Part shown: positions 25,471 through 32,312 of the stretch, in pieces
Position numbering within the stretch: position 1 is the first letter of the stretch
How the letters are laid out: each line of letters begins with the position of its first letter
From: Streptomyces harenosi
GTDB taxonomy: Bacteria; Actinomycetota; Actinomycetes; Streptomycetales; Streptomycetaceae
Assembly (NCBI RefSeq): GCF_011008945.1
Contig: NZ_WYCT01000039.1
Coordinates: 1 to 34,589 of the forward strand
Direction of reading: 5' to 3'
DNA length: 34,589 nt
The notes under the pieces: generated by a model
What the model was told of the DNA's origin: nothing
Seen by the model: the letters and a program-made list of their open reading frames with translations, nothing else
Database searches by the model: none
Made by a program: the position numbers and the translations under genes

Positions 25471-26385
25471 GTGAAGAGTCAACGGCCCGTCCCCTCCCGT
25501 CCCAGCGGCCCCGCGCCGCTCTCGCCCCGCACCCGCAACCCGGTCGGCGCCCACGTCCCGGTCGCCGGGGGCCTGCACTCCGTGGGCCTGCCCTACGCCC
25601 GCGACCTGAAGGCGGAGGCCGTGCAGGTCTTCGTCGCCAACCCGCGCGGCTGGGCCACGCCGGCCGGGAACCCGCGGCAGGACGAGGCGTTCCGCGCGGC
25701 GTGCGCGGCCGAGTCGATCCCCGTCTACGTCCACGCCCCCTACCTGATCAACTTCGGTTCGCACACCGAGGCGACGGTGGAGCGGTCGGCGCAGTCGCTG
25801 CGGCACTCGCTGCGGCGGGGCCGGGAGATCGGCGCGCTCGGCGTCGTCGTGCACACCGGCAGCGCGACGGGCGGCCGGGACCGGGCGGTGGCGCTCAAGC
25901 AGGTGCGGGAGCACATGCTGCCGCTGCTGGACGAGCTGGTCCGCGACGACGACCCGCATCTGCTCCTGGAGCCGACGGCCGGCCAGGGCGCCTCCCTGTG
26001 CTCGCGGACCTGGGACCTCGGCCCCTACTTCGAGGCGCTGGACGCCCATCCGAAGCTGGGCGTGTGCCTGGACACCTGCCACGTCTTCGCCGCCGGGCAC
26101 GACCTGACCGGCCCCACCGGCATGCACCAGACCCTGGACCTGCTGGTGGAGACGGTCGGCGAGGGCCGGCTCAGGCTGGTCCACGCCAACGACTCCAAGG
26201 ACGTGGCGGGCGCCCACAAGGACCGGCACGCGAACATCGGCGCCGGTCACATCGGCGAGGACCCGTTCCGGGCGCTGATGACGCACCCGGCCACGGCCGG
26301 TGTGCCGCTGGTCATCGAGACACCCGGCGGCAAGGAGGGGCACGCGGCGGACGTGGAGCGGCTGAAGAAGCTGCGCGACGGCTGA
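25471..26385 (+). CDS. nfo: Deoxyribonuclease IV (AP endonuclease Nfo)
   Basis: Zinc TIM-barrel endonuclease cutting DNA 5' to abasic sites in base excision repair. The 304 residues show PVGAHVPVAGGLHS, VQVFVANPRGW, VYVHAPYLINFGS, GVVVHTGSATG, LLLEPTAGQG, LGVCLDTCHVFAAGHDL, LVHANDSKD, DRHANIGAGHIG and PLVIETPGG, which carry the His, Glu and Asp metal ligands of the family. Start GTG 25471: no ribosome binding site, and CACCCT ends six bases before, so possibly leaderless. It lies 85 bases after the kinase gene. The first 25 residues are Pro/Ser/Arg-rich and are not part of the barrel. Confidence 0.95.
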   Translation: MKSQRPVPSRPSGPAPLSPRTRNPVGAHVPVAGGLHSVGLPYARDLKAEAVQVFVANPRGWATPAGNPRQDEAFRAACAAESIPVYVHAPYLINFGSHTEATVERSAQSLRHSLRRGREIGALGVVVHTGSATGGRDRAVALKQVREHMLPLLDELVRDDDPHLLLEPTAGQGASLCSRTWDLGPYFEALDAHPKLGVCLDTCHVFAAGHDLTGPTGMHQTLDLLVETVGEGRLRLVHANDSKDVAGAHKDRHANIGAGHIGEDPFRALMTHPATAGVPLVIETPGGKEGHAADVERLKKLRDG

Positions 26386-26449
26386 ACCGGGCGGGACACG
26401 GAGTACCGAGATCCGGGACCCGGGAATCACCCGAATCCCGGAATACGGA

Positions 26450-26466
26450 ATACCCCTAGGGGGTAT
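26450..26466. promoter_or_regulatory. CsoR-type copper operator upstream of the DUF4396 gene
   Basis: ATACCCC (26450-26456), central TAG, GGGGTAT (26460-26466): a perfect 7-bp-armed palindrome of the A/T-flanked G/C-tract form bound by CsoR copper sensors. TAGGGT (26466-26471), a -10-like hexamer, starts at its edge, so binding would block transcription of the gene starting at 26514. Operator identity is inferred from form and from the His-rich product. Confidence 0.65.
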
Positions 26467-26513
26467 AGGGTTGCCTTGAGTGCAGGAACCGTCATCCCGC
26501 CCTGGGGGCAGTC

Positions 26514-27029
26514 ATGCCGCACGACGCACACCACGCACACACCGCGCACGGCCACCGGCACGAGGGGCACGCGCACACCCCGTCCGGCGGGGGCACCGGG
26601 TGGGCCACGGCCGTCCGCGCCACCCTGCACTGCCTCACCGGGTGCGCCATCGGCGAGGTGCTCGGCATGGTGATCGGCACCGCGCTGGGGTGGGGCGACG
26701 TCCCCACCATGGTCCTGGCGATCGCGCTCGCCTTCTTCTTCGGCTACGCGCTCACCCTGCGCGGGATCGTGCGGGCCGGCGTGGGCTTCCGCGCCGCCGT
26801 CCGGGTGGCGCTGGCCGCGGACACGCTGTCCATCGCGGTGATGGAGCTGGTCGACAACGGCGTGCTGGCGCTCTGGCCGGGCGCGATGGACGCCCACCTC
26901 GACTCGGCGCTGTTCTGGATCGCGCTGGCCCTCGCCCTGGCGGTCGCGTTCGCCGTCACCACCCCGGTCAACAAGTGGATGATCGGCCGCGGCAAGGGCC
27001 ACGCGGTGGTGCACCGGTACCACCACTGA
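26514..27029 (+). CDS. DUF4396 membrane protein with His-rich tail
   Basis: Membrane protein of 171 residues from the DUF4396 family, function unknown. Nine of the first 21 residues are His (for example HDAHHAHTAHGHRH). The core opens with ATLHCLTGCAIGEVLGMVIG (His39, Cys40, Cys44), has four membrane helices (about 42-62, 63-83, 88-112 and 128-150), LAADTLSIAVMELVDNG and VTTPVNKWMIGRGKGHAV, and ends in HRYHH. His and Cys residues suggest metal binding. A CsoR-type palindrome just upstream points to copper: tolerance, storage or export. Start ATG 26514 follows GGGGG at about six bases. Copper as the ligand is inference from the operator and His content. Confidence 0.88.
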   Translation: MPHDAHHAHTAHGHRHEGHAHTPSGGGTGWATAVRATLHCLTGCAIGEVLGMVIGTALGWGDVPTMVLAIALAFFFGYALTLRGIVRAGVGFRAAVRVALAADTLSIAVMELVDNGVLALWPGAMDAHLDSALFWIALALALAVAFAVTTPVNKWMIGRGKGHAVVHRYHH

Positions 27030-27047
27030 GCCGGCCCGCGCGGGAGC

Positions 27048-27680
27048 TCAGAGCTCGGGGCCGTCCCCGGGCTCCTCCTGGTAGGAGTAGCGCTGCTCCT
27101 TCCACGGGTCGCCGATGTTGTGATAGCCGCGCTCCTCCCAGAAGCCCCGGCGGTCGGCGGTCATGTACTCCACGCCGCGGACCCACTTGGGTCCCTTCCA
27201 GGCGTACAGATGGGGGACGATCAGCCGCAGCGGGAAGCCGTGCTCGGCGGTCAGCAGCTCGCCGTCCTTGTGGGTGGCGAACAGCGTGCGCTCGGAGGCG
27301 AAGTCGGACAGGCGCAGATTGGAGCTGAAGCCGTACTCCGCCCACACCATCACATGGGTGACGGCGGGCGCGGGCGGGGCGAGCTCGAGGATCGTGCGGG
27401 CCGGGATCCCGCCCCACTCCGCCCCCAGCATGCTGTACTTCGTGACACAGTGCAGATCGGCCACGACGGTGGTGTACGGCAGGGCCGTGAACTCCTCGTG
27501 GGACCAGCAGTGCTTCTCCCCGTCGGCGGTGGCGCCGAAGACCCGGAACTCCCAGCGCTCGGGCCGGAACCGGGGGACCGGCCCGTAGTGCGTCACCGGC
27601 CAGCCGCGCTGCACGCGCTGCCCCGGCGGAAGCTCGGACCGTACCGCTTCTCCAGATTCACGCTCCACCGGCTGACCCAT
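27048..27680 (-). CDS. Sulfite-oxidase-fold molybdopterin-dependent oxidoreductase
   Basis: Protein of 210 residues with the oxidoreductase molybdopterin-binding domain (sulfite oxidase/MsrP-like). It shows the catalytic-core features RVFGATADGEKHCWSHEEF, ADLHCVTKYSMLGAEWGG with the molybdenum-ligand Cys78, HVMVWAEYGFSSNL, LLTAEHGFPLRLIVPHLYAWKGPKWVRGVEY and FWEERGYHNIGDPW. There is no Tat or Sec signal, so it is probably cytoplasmic; the substrate is unknown. Length suits the single-domain group without heme or dimerisation domains. Start ATG 27680 is preceded by GGATGGAGAC. It is divergent from bfr across a 179-base region with a perfect palindrome. Confidence 0.92.
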   Translation of the reverse strand: MGQPVERESGEAVRSELPPGQRVQRGWPVTHYGPVPRFRPERWEFRVFGATADGEKHCWSHEEFTALPYTTVVADLHCVTKYSMLGAEWGGIPARTILELAPPAPAVTHVMVWAEYGFSSNLRLSDFASERTLFATHKDGELLTAEHGFPLRLIVPHLYAWKGPKWVRGVEYMTADRRGFWEERGYHNIGDPWKEQRYSYQEEPGDGPEL

Positions 27681-27719
27681 GTCTCCATCCTGACAGACCG
27701 GGACCGATGCACCCGACCA

Positions 27720-27748
27720 GGGCTACCCCAAACCGGGACAACTCCCAA
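27720..27748 (-). promoter_or_regulatory. Candidate promoter of the molybdopterin oxidoreductase gene
   Basis: Minus strand: TTGGGA (27748-27743), 17-base spacer, TAGCCC (27725-27720). Starts about 33 nt before the gene. The palindrome at 27759-27775 lies just upstream of the -35. Confidence 0.35.
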
Positions 27749-27758
27749 TAAGCATGCC

Positions 27759-27775
27759 CTTACTTACTAAGTAAG
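27759..27775. promoter_or_regulatory. Perfect 17-bp palindrome between the molybdopterin gene and bfr
   Basis: CTTACTTA-C-TAAGTAAG, 8-bp arms with a single central base, in an AT-rich patch; a further half-site CTTACT follows at 27778-27783. The form is that of a TetR- or MarR-family operator. It could control both divergent genes. No candidate regulator is encoded next to it, so the protein is unknown. Confidence 0.6.
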
Positions 27776-27859
27776 CACTTACTGGACGATCTTCTGCGGC
27801 GGTGTCATCATGCGGCGGCAAGCTCCCCCGTTCTCTTCGACGTGGAAGGAACCCCCGCC

Positions 27860-28372
27860 ATGCAGGGCGACCCCGAGGTCATCGAACTGCTCAACGAGCA
27901 ACTGACCGCCGAGCTCACCGCGATCAACCAGTACTTCCTGCACTCCAAGCTGCAGGACCACAAGGGGTGGACGAAACTCGCGAAGTACACGCGCGAGGAG
28001 TCCTTCGACGAGATGCGGCACGCCGAGCTGCTCACCGACCGGATCCTGCTCCTGGACGGCCTGCCCAACTACCAGCGGCTGTTCCACGTCCGGGTCGGCC
28101 AGTCGGTGACGGAGATGTTCCAGGCGGACCGGCAGATCGAGGTGGAGGCGATCGACCGGCTGCGGCGCGGGGTGGAGGTGATGCGCACCAAGGGGGACAT
28201 CACGTCCGCCAACGTCTTCGAGGCGATCCTCGCCGACGAGGAGCACCACATCGACTACCTCGACACCCAGCTCGACCTGATCGAGAAGCTCGGCGAGTCG
28301 CTCTACCTGTCGACCGTCATCGAGCAGAGCCAGCCGGATTCCCCCGGCACCGGCGGGTACTCGGCCCACTAG
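27860..28372 (+). CDS. bfr: Bacterioferritin (heme-containing iron-storage protein)
   Basis: Forms the 24-subunit shell that oxidises and stores iron. The 170 residues align without gaps to the E. coli numbering for the ferroxidase centre: Glu18, Glu51, His54, Glu94, Glu127 and His130, and Met52 (in FDEMRHAELL) for the heme between subunits. Start ATG 27860 lies nine bases after GGAAGGA; an upstream in-frame ATG at 27842 would add six residues and break this numbering. The neighbouring leftward gene encodes bacterioferritin-associated ferredoxin, the partner for iron release. Upstream is the perfect palindrome at 27759-27775. No iron box of the IdeR type is seen before bfr. Confidence 0.97.
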   Translation: MQGDPEVIELLNEQLTAELTAINQYFLHSKLQDHKGWTKLAKYTREESFDEMRHAELLTDRILLLDGLPNYQRLFHVRVGQSVTEMFQADRQIEVEAIDRLRRGVEVMRTKGDITSANVFEAILADEEHHIDYLDTQLDLIEKLGESLYLSTVIEQSQPDSPGTGGYSAH

Positions 28373-28416
28373 GGACGGCCAGAGCCCCCTCGGGTGCCAC
28401 CAGGGCCCGCCCGCCC

Positions 28417-28659
28417 CTAGGCGGCGCCGGGCAGCTCCGCCTGGGCAGTGAGCCGGGCGAGGGCCGGCTCGCCCCGGTCGGCCAGTTCCCGGCGGGGGCA
28501 GGCGCCGCGGCCCAGCAGGGCCTGGATGCGCCGCACACAGCCGCCGCAGTCGGTGCCCGCCTTGCAGGCCGAGGCGATCTGGCGAGGGGTGCACGCACCG
28601 GCTTCCGCGTGCTTCTTCACCTGCTCCTCGGTCACGCCGAAGCAGCTACAGACGAACAC
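28417..28659 (-). CDS. bfd: Bacterioferritin-associated ferredoxin (Bfd-type [2Fe-2S] protein)
   Basis: Small [2Fe-2S] protein that reduces ferric iron in bacterioferritin to release it. The 80 residues carry MFVCSCFGVTEEQV (Cys4, Cys6) and CKAGTDCGGC with Cys38 and Cys41, the same positions as in E. coli Bfd. That agreement and a GGGAGG eight bases upstream favour GTG 28659 over the in-frame GTG at 28668, whose ribosome binding site would touch it. The C-terminal 30 residues are longer than in E. coli. Convergent with bfr. An IdeR/DmdR-type iron box lies 54 bases upstream, so expression is expected when iron is low. Confidence 0.92.
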   Translation of the reverse strand: MFVCSCFGVTEEQVKKHAEAGACTPRQIASACKAGTDCGGCVRRIQALLGRGACPRRELADRGEPALARLTAQAELPGAA

Positions 28660-28712
28660 GCGGTCCACCTCCCGACGGGATTCCAGGGTCGTGCCACCAC
28701 CCGCTTCCTCGG

Positions 28713-28731
28713 TGAGGCAAACCTAACCTTA
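28713..28731 (-). promoter_or_regulatory. Iron box (IdeR/DmdR1-type) upstream of bfd
   Basis: Minus strand TAAGGTTAGGTTTGCCTCA matches about 14 of 19 positions of the actinobacterial iron-box consensus (TTAGGTTAGGCTCACCTAA form). Placed 54 bases before bfd. Repression by the iron-loaded regulator is inferred. Confidence 0.65.
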
Positions 28732-28759
28732 CCCGTAGCGCAAGGACCGCAAAAGCCGC

Positions 28760-28791
28760 GTGGGGCGCGGATCGTGTGATCCGCGCCCCAC
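28760..28791 (-). terminator. Strong hairpin terminator after DAHP synthase
   Basis: Perfect 14-bp inverted repeat (28760-28773 with 28778-28791) and loop GTGT, 30 bases beyond the DAHP synthase stop on the minus strand and upstream of the bfd control region. Confidence 0.85.
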
Positions 28792-28821
28792 CCGGACGCC
28801 GTGCCCCGCGGGGGGCGGACG

Positions 28822-30168
28822 TCACTGGTCCCGGTACATCTCCGCCACCAGGAACGCCAGGTCCAGCGACTGGCTGCGGTTCAGCCGCGGGTCGCAGGCG
28901 GTCTCGTAGCGCTGGTGCAGGTCGTCGACGAAGATCTCGTCGCCGCCGCCCACGCACTCGGTGACGTCGTCGCCGGTCAGCTCCACGTGGATGCCGCCGG
29001 GGTGGGTGCCGAGCGCCTTGTGGACCTCGAAGAAGCCCTTGACCTCGTCGAGCACGTCGTCGAAGCGGCGGGTCTTGTGGCCGGAGGCCGCCTCGAAGGT
29101 GTTGCCGTGCATCGGGTCGGTCACCCAGGCCACGGTGGCGCCGGAGGCGGTGACCTTCTCGACCAGCTCGGGGAGCTTGTCGCGGATCTTGTCCGCGCCC
29201 ATCCGGACGATGAAGGTCAGCCGGCCGGGCTCGCGCTCCGGGTCCAGGCGCTCGATGTACTGCAACGCCTCCTCGGCCGTGGTCGTCGGGCCGAGCTTGA
29301 TGCCGATCGGGTTGCGGATCCTCGACGCGAACTCGATGTGCGCGTGGTCGAGCTGGCGGGTGCGCTCACCGATCCACACCATGTGCGCCGAGACGTCGTA
29401 GAGCTGCCCGGTGCGGGAGTCGACCCGGGTCAGGGCGGACTCGTAGTCGAGCAGCAGCGCCTCGTGCGAGGAGTAGAACTCGACGGTCTTGAACTCCTCC
29501 GGGTCGGCCCCGCAGGCGTGCATGAAGTTCAGCGCGTTGTCGATCTCGCGGGCGAGCTGCTCGTAGCGCTGGCCGGACGGGGAGGACTTCACGAAGTCCT
29601 GGTTCCAGGCGTGCACCTGGCGCAGGTCGGCGTAGCCGCCGGTGGTGAAGGCGCGCACCAGGTTCAGCGTGGAGGCCGAGGCGTGGTACATGCGCTTGAG
29701 CCGCTCGGGGTCCGGGACGCGGGCCTCCTCGGTGAACTCGAAGCCGTTGACGGAGTCGCCGCGGTAGGTCGGCAGGGTCACGCCGTCGCGGGTCTCGGTC
29801 GGCTTGGAGCGCGGCTTGGAGTACTGCCCGGCGATCCGGCCGACCTTCACCACGGGCACGGAGGCGGCGTACGTGAGCACGGCGCCCATCTGGAGCAGGG
29901 TCTTCAGCTTGTTGCGGATCTGGTCCGCGGACACCGCGTCGAACGCCTCGGCGCAGTCGCCGCCCTGGAGGAGGAACGCCTCTCCCTTGGCGACGGCCGC
30001 CATCCGGGCGCGCAGCTGGTCGCACTCGCCCGCGAAGACGAGCGGCGGATACGACTCGAGGTCCGCGATGACGGCGCGCAGAGCCTCGGGGTCGGGGTAC
30101 TCGGGCTGCTGCGCCGCGGGCAGGTTTCGCCAGGTGTTGCCAGCGCTCGCGCTGGTCTTAGCGTTCAC
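28822..30168 (-). CDS. aroH: Class II 3-deoxy-7-phosphoheptulonate (DAHP) synthase
   Basis: First enzyme of the shikimate pathway, joining phosphoenolpyruvate and erythrose 4-phosphate. The 448 residues are of the plant/actinobacterial class II type: WRNLPAAQQPEYPD, PLVFAGECDQLR, FLLQGGDCAEAFD, RIAGQYSKPRSKP, YRGDSVNGFEF, MVWIGERTRQLDHAHIEF, GIKLGPTTT, WVTDPMHGNTFEA and GGIHVELTGDDVTECVGG. Start: GTG 30168 has GAGG at about eight bases; the in-frame GTG 30174, two codons earlier, is too close to it though often used in annotation. It is divergent from the trp leader and anthranilate synthase, so two entry steps of aromatic synthesis share one upstream region. A strong hairpin ends the transcript. 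Also called aroG or aroF elsewhere. Confidence 0.96.
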   Translation of the reverse strand: MNAKTSASAGNTWRNLPAAQQPEYPDPEALRAVIADLESYPPLVFAGECDQLRARMAAVAKGEAFLLQGGDCAEAFDAVSADQIRNKLKTLLQMGAVLTYAASVPVVKVGRIAGQYSKPRSKPTETRDGVTLPTYRGDSVNGFEFTEEARVPDPERLKRMYHASASTLNLVRAFTTGGYADLRQVHAWNQDFVKSSPSGQRYEQLAREIDNALNFMHACGADPEEFKTVEFYSSHEALLLDYESALTRVDSRTGQLYDVSAHMVWIGERTRQLDHAHIEFASRIRNPIGIKLGPTTTAEEALQYIERLDPEREPGRLTFIVRMGADKIRDKLPELVEKVTASGATVAWVTDPMHGNTFEAASGHKTRRFDDVLDEVKGFFEVHKALGTHPGGIHVELTGDDVTECVGGGDEIFVDDLHQRYETACDPRLNRSQSLDLAFLVAEMYRDQ

Positions 30169-30252
30169 GGTCACGTCCTCAACATTACGGGGTCCGGTCC
30201 GCCGTCCCTCCCCCCGCTCACCAAGTGAGACGAAGACCGGCCACCGATGCGC

Positions 30253-30258
30253 TAGGGT
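30253..30258 (+). promoter_or_regulatory. -10 hexamer for leaderless trp leader transcript
   Basis: TAGGGT followed by seven bases and ATG 30266. No ribosome binding site precedes the leader peptide, so the RNA probably starts at the A of the ATG. Confidence 0.55.
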
Positions 30259-30265
30259 CGACGGC

Positions 30266-30328
30266 ATGTACGCGCACCCGACCCAGAACCGGAACTGGTG
30301 GTGGACCGCTCCTTCGGCGGCCCACTGA
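30266..30328 (+). CDS. trpL: trp leader peptide (TrpL) with three consecutive Trp codons
   Basis: A 20-residue reading frame, MYAHPTQNRNWWWTAPSAAH, with Trp11-Trp13 encoded by TGG TGG TGG at 30296-30304 and stop TGA at 30326-30328. Trp is rare, so three in a row before an anthranilate synthase gene marks a ribosome-mediated attenuator: stalling at these codons when charged tRNA-Trp is scarce frees the antiterminator. It begins seven bases after TAGGGT and lacks a ribosome binding site, hence probably leaderless. A terminator hairpin starts 26 bases after the stop. Confidence 0.92.
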   Translation: MYAHPTQNRNWWWTAPSAAH

Positions 30329-30376
30329 TCGCGCGTACCGCAACGACTTCGCGAAGGCCGCCCGAGGGGCGGCCTT
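30316..30376 (+). terminator. trp attenuator: antiterminator and terminator hairpins
   Basis: Terminator: perfect 10-bp inverted repeat AAGGCCGCCC (30354-30363), loop GAG, GGGCGGCCTT (30367-30376). Alternative pairing: GGCGGCC (30316-30322) with GGCCGCC (30356-30362), which uses the left arm of the terminator and so acts as antiterminator when a ribosome waits at the Trp codons (30296-30304). The 5' antiterminator strand overlaps the end of the leader peptide frame, so a ribosome completing the peptide would cover it. There is no U-tract. Confidence 0.88.
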
Positions 30377-30431
30377 CCGTGTGTCCGGCACCGGGGCCGT
30401 TCCTCACCGAGAACCGACGGAAGAGGACCCC

Positions 30432-32312
30432 ATGGACCTGGCACAGCTCACAACCGACGACCGCCCCTTCGCCCTGCTCCGCCGCCGCACCCCCGGTCAC
30501 GACCACGACGTGGTGGAGGTGCTGACCGGCCCCGTGGCCGCCTACGGCCGGCTGGCCGACCTCCCCGGCGAGAGCCTCGCCCTCGTCCCCTTCCGGCAGA
30601 TCCGCGAGCGCGGCTTCGACGTCCGCGACGACGGCACCCCGCTGCTGGCGCTCACCCCCGAGGAGCGGCACACGGTCCCGCTCGCCACCGCCCTGGCGCA
30701 GCTGCCCGCGCACGGCGTCCGCGTCGAGGACGGCGGCTTCGACGTGGCCGACGCGGAGTACGCGCGGATCGTCGACCGTGTGCTGCGGGAGGAGATCGGG
30801 CGCGGCGAGGGCGCGAACTTCGTCATCCGGCGGACCTACGAGGGGCGGATCCCCGGCTTCGGGCGGGCGGACGCGCTGGCGCTGTTCCGGCGGCTGCTGG
30901 AGGGCGAGCGGGGCGCGTACTGGACGTTCGTCGTGCACACCGGGGAGCGCACGCTGGTGGGCGCGAGCCCCGAGGTGCACGTGCGGATGTCCGGCGGCAC
31001 CGTGGTGATGAACCCGATCAGCGGGACGTACCGCTACCCCGCGGAGGGGCCCACCCCCGAGCACCTGCTCGGCTTCCTCGCCGACGGCAAGGAGATCGAG
31101 GAGCTGTCGATGGTCGTCGACGAGGAACTGAAGATGATGTGCACGGTCGGCGACATGGGCGGGGTGGTCGTCGGGCCGCGGCTGAAGGAGATGGCGCACC
31201 TGGCGCACACCGAGTACGAGCTGCGCGGCCGGTCCTCGCTGGACGTGCGGGAGGTGCTGAAGGAGACCATGTTCGCGGCGACCGTGACCGGCTCGCCGGT
31301 GCAGAACGCCTGCCGGGTCATCGAGCGGCACGAAAGCGGGGGGCGGGGCTACTACGCGGGGGCGCTGGCGCTGCTGGGCCGGGACTCCGGGGGTGCCCAG
31401 ACCCTCGACTCCCCCATCCTGATCCGCACCGCCGACGTCGGCGCGGACGGGCGGCTGCGGGTGCCGGTCGGCGCCACGCTCGTACGCGGCTCGGACCCGG
31501 CGGGCGAGGTGGCCGAGACCCACGCCAAGGCGGCGGGGGTGCTGGCCGCGCTGGGGGTGGTGGAGCGGCGGCCGCGCGCGGAGGCCGCCCGGCCGGGGCT
31601 CGGCGACGATCCGCGGGTGCGGGCGGCGCTGGACGGGCGCCGGGCCTCGCTGGCCCCGTTCTGGCTGCGGATGCAGGAGCGCACGGACGCGCTGGCGGGG
31701 CACGCCCTGGTCGTCGACGCGGAGGACACCTTCACCGCGATGCTCGCGCACGTGCTGCGCTCCGGCGGGCTGGAGGTGACGGTGCGCCGGTACGACGAGC
31801 CCGGGCTGCGCGCGGCGGTGCTCGCGCACCCGGGGCCGGTGGTGCTGGGTCCCGGGCCGGGCGATCCCTCCGACACCGCCGATCCCAGGATGCGGCTGCT
31901 GCGCGCCCTGGCCGCGGAGGCCCTCCGCGACCGCCCGCACGGCGTCCTCGGCGTCTGCCTCGGGCACGAGCTGATCGCGGCGGAGCTGGGGCTGGAGATC
32001 GTCCGCAAGGAGGTGCCCCACCAGGGGGCGCAGACCCGGATCGACCTGTTCGGGCGGCCGGAGACCGTCGGCTTCTACAACAGCTTCGTGGCCCGCTGCG
32101 ACGACGAGGCGGCGGCGGAGCTGGCCGCGCACGGCGTGGAGGTGAGCCGCAGCGCCTCGGGCGAGGTGCACGCGCTGCGCGGGCCCGGGTTCGCCGGGGT
32201 GCAGTTCCACCCGGAGTCGGTGCTCACCCTGAACGGCGCCGCCGTCGTCCGGGAGCTGATCGGTCAGCTCCGCGGCACCAGCACGTTCTCCGAGCGGCGG
32301 CCCGCCCGGTAG
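30432..32312 (+). CDS. trpE: Fused anthranilate synthase TrpE-TrpG
   Basis: Converts chorismate and glutamine to anthranilate, the first step of tryptophan synthesis. Single chain of 626 residues. N-terminal chorismate-binding part (about 1-420): VIRRTYEGRIPGF, LVGASPEVHVRMSGGTVVMNPISGTYRYP, GKEIEELSMVVDEELKMM, VTGSPVQNACRVIE and YYAGALALLGRD. C-terminal class I amidotransferase (about 440-615): VVLGPGPGDPSD, GVCLGHELIAAELG (Cys509), FHPES (His593, Glu595). The fused order resembles phenazine PhzE as well as rhizobial TrpE(G), but the Trp attenuator directly upstream supports the tryptophan role. Start ATG 30432 follows GGAAGAGGA. The 3' end overlaps the convergent dehydrogenase gene by 49 bases. 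Confidence 0.95.
   Translation: MDLAQLTTDDRPFALLRRRTPGHDHDVVEVLTGPVAAYGRLADLPGESLALVPFRQIRERGFDVRDDGTPLLALTPEERHTVPLATALAQLPAHGVRVEDGGFDVADAEYARIVDRVLREEIGRGEGANFVIRRTYEGRIPGFGRADALALFRRLLEGERGAYWTFVVHTGERTLVGASPEVHVRMSGGTVVMNPISGTYRYPAEGPTPEHLLGFLADGKEIEELSMVVDEELKMMCTVGDMGGVVVGPRLKEMAHLAHTEYELRGRSSLDVREVLKETMFAATVTGSPVQNACRVIERHESGGRGYYAGALALLGRDSGGAQTLDSPILIRTADVGADGRLRVPVGATLVRGSDPAGEVAETHAKAAGVLAALGVVERRPRAEAARPGLGDDPRVRAALDGRRASLAPFWLRMQERTDALAGHALVVDAEDTFTAMLAHVLRSGGLEVTVRRYDEPGLRAAVLAHPGPVVLGPGPGDPSDTADPRMRLLRALAAEALRDRPHGVLGVCLGHELIAAELGLEIVRKEVPHQGAQTRIDLFGRPETVGFYNSFVARCDDEAAAELAAHGVEVSRSASGEVHALRGPGFAGVQFHPESVLTLNGAAVVRELIGQLRGTSTFSERRPAR

Noticed and set aside
28666..28668. GTG 28668 as the bfd start
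   Set aside because: The ribosome binding site would abut it; GTG 28659 gives exact E. coli Cys numbering and proper spacing.
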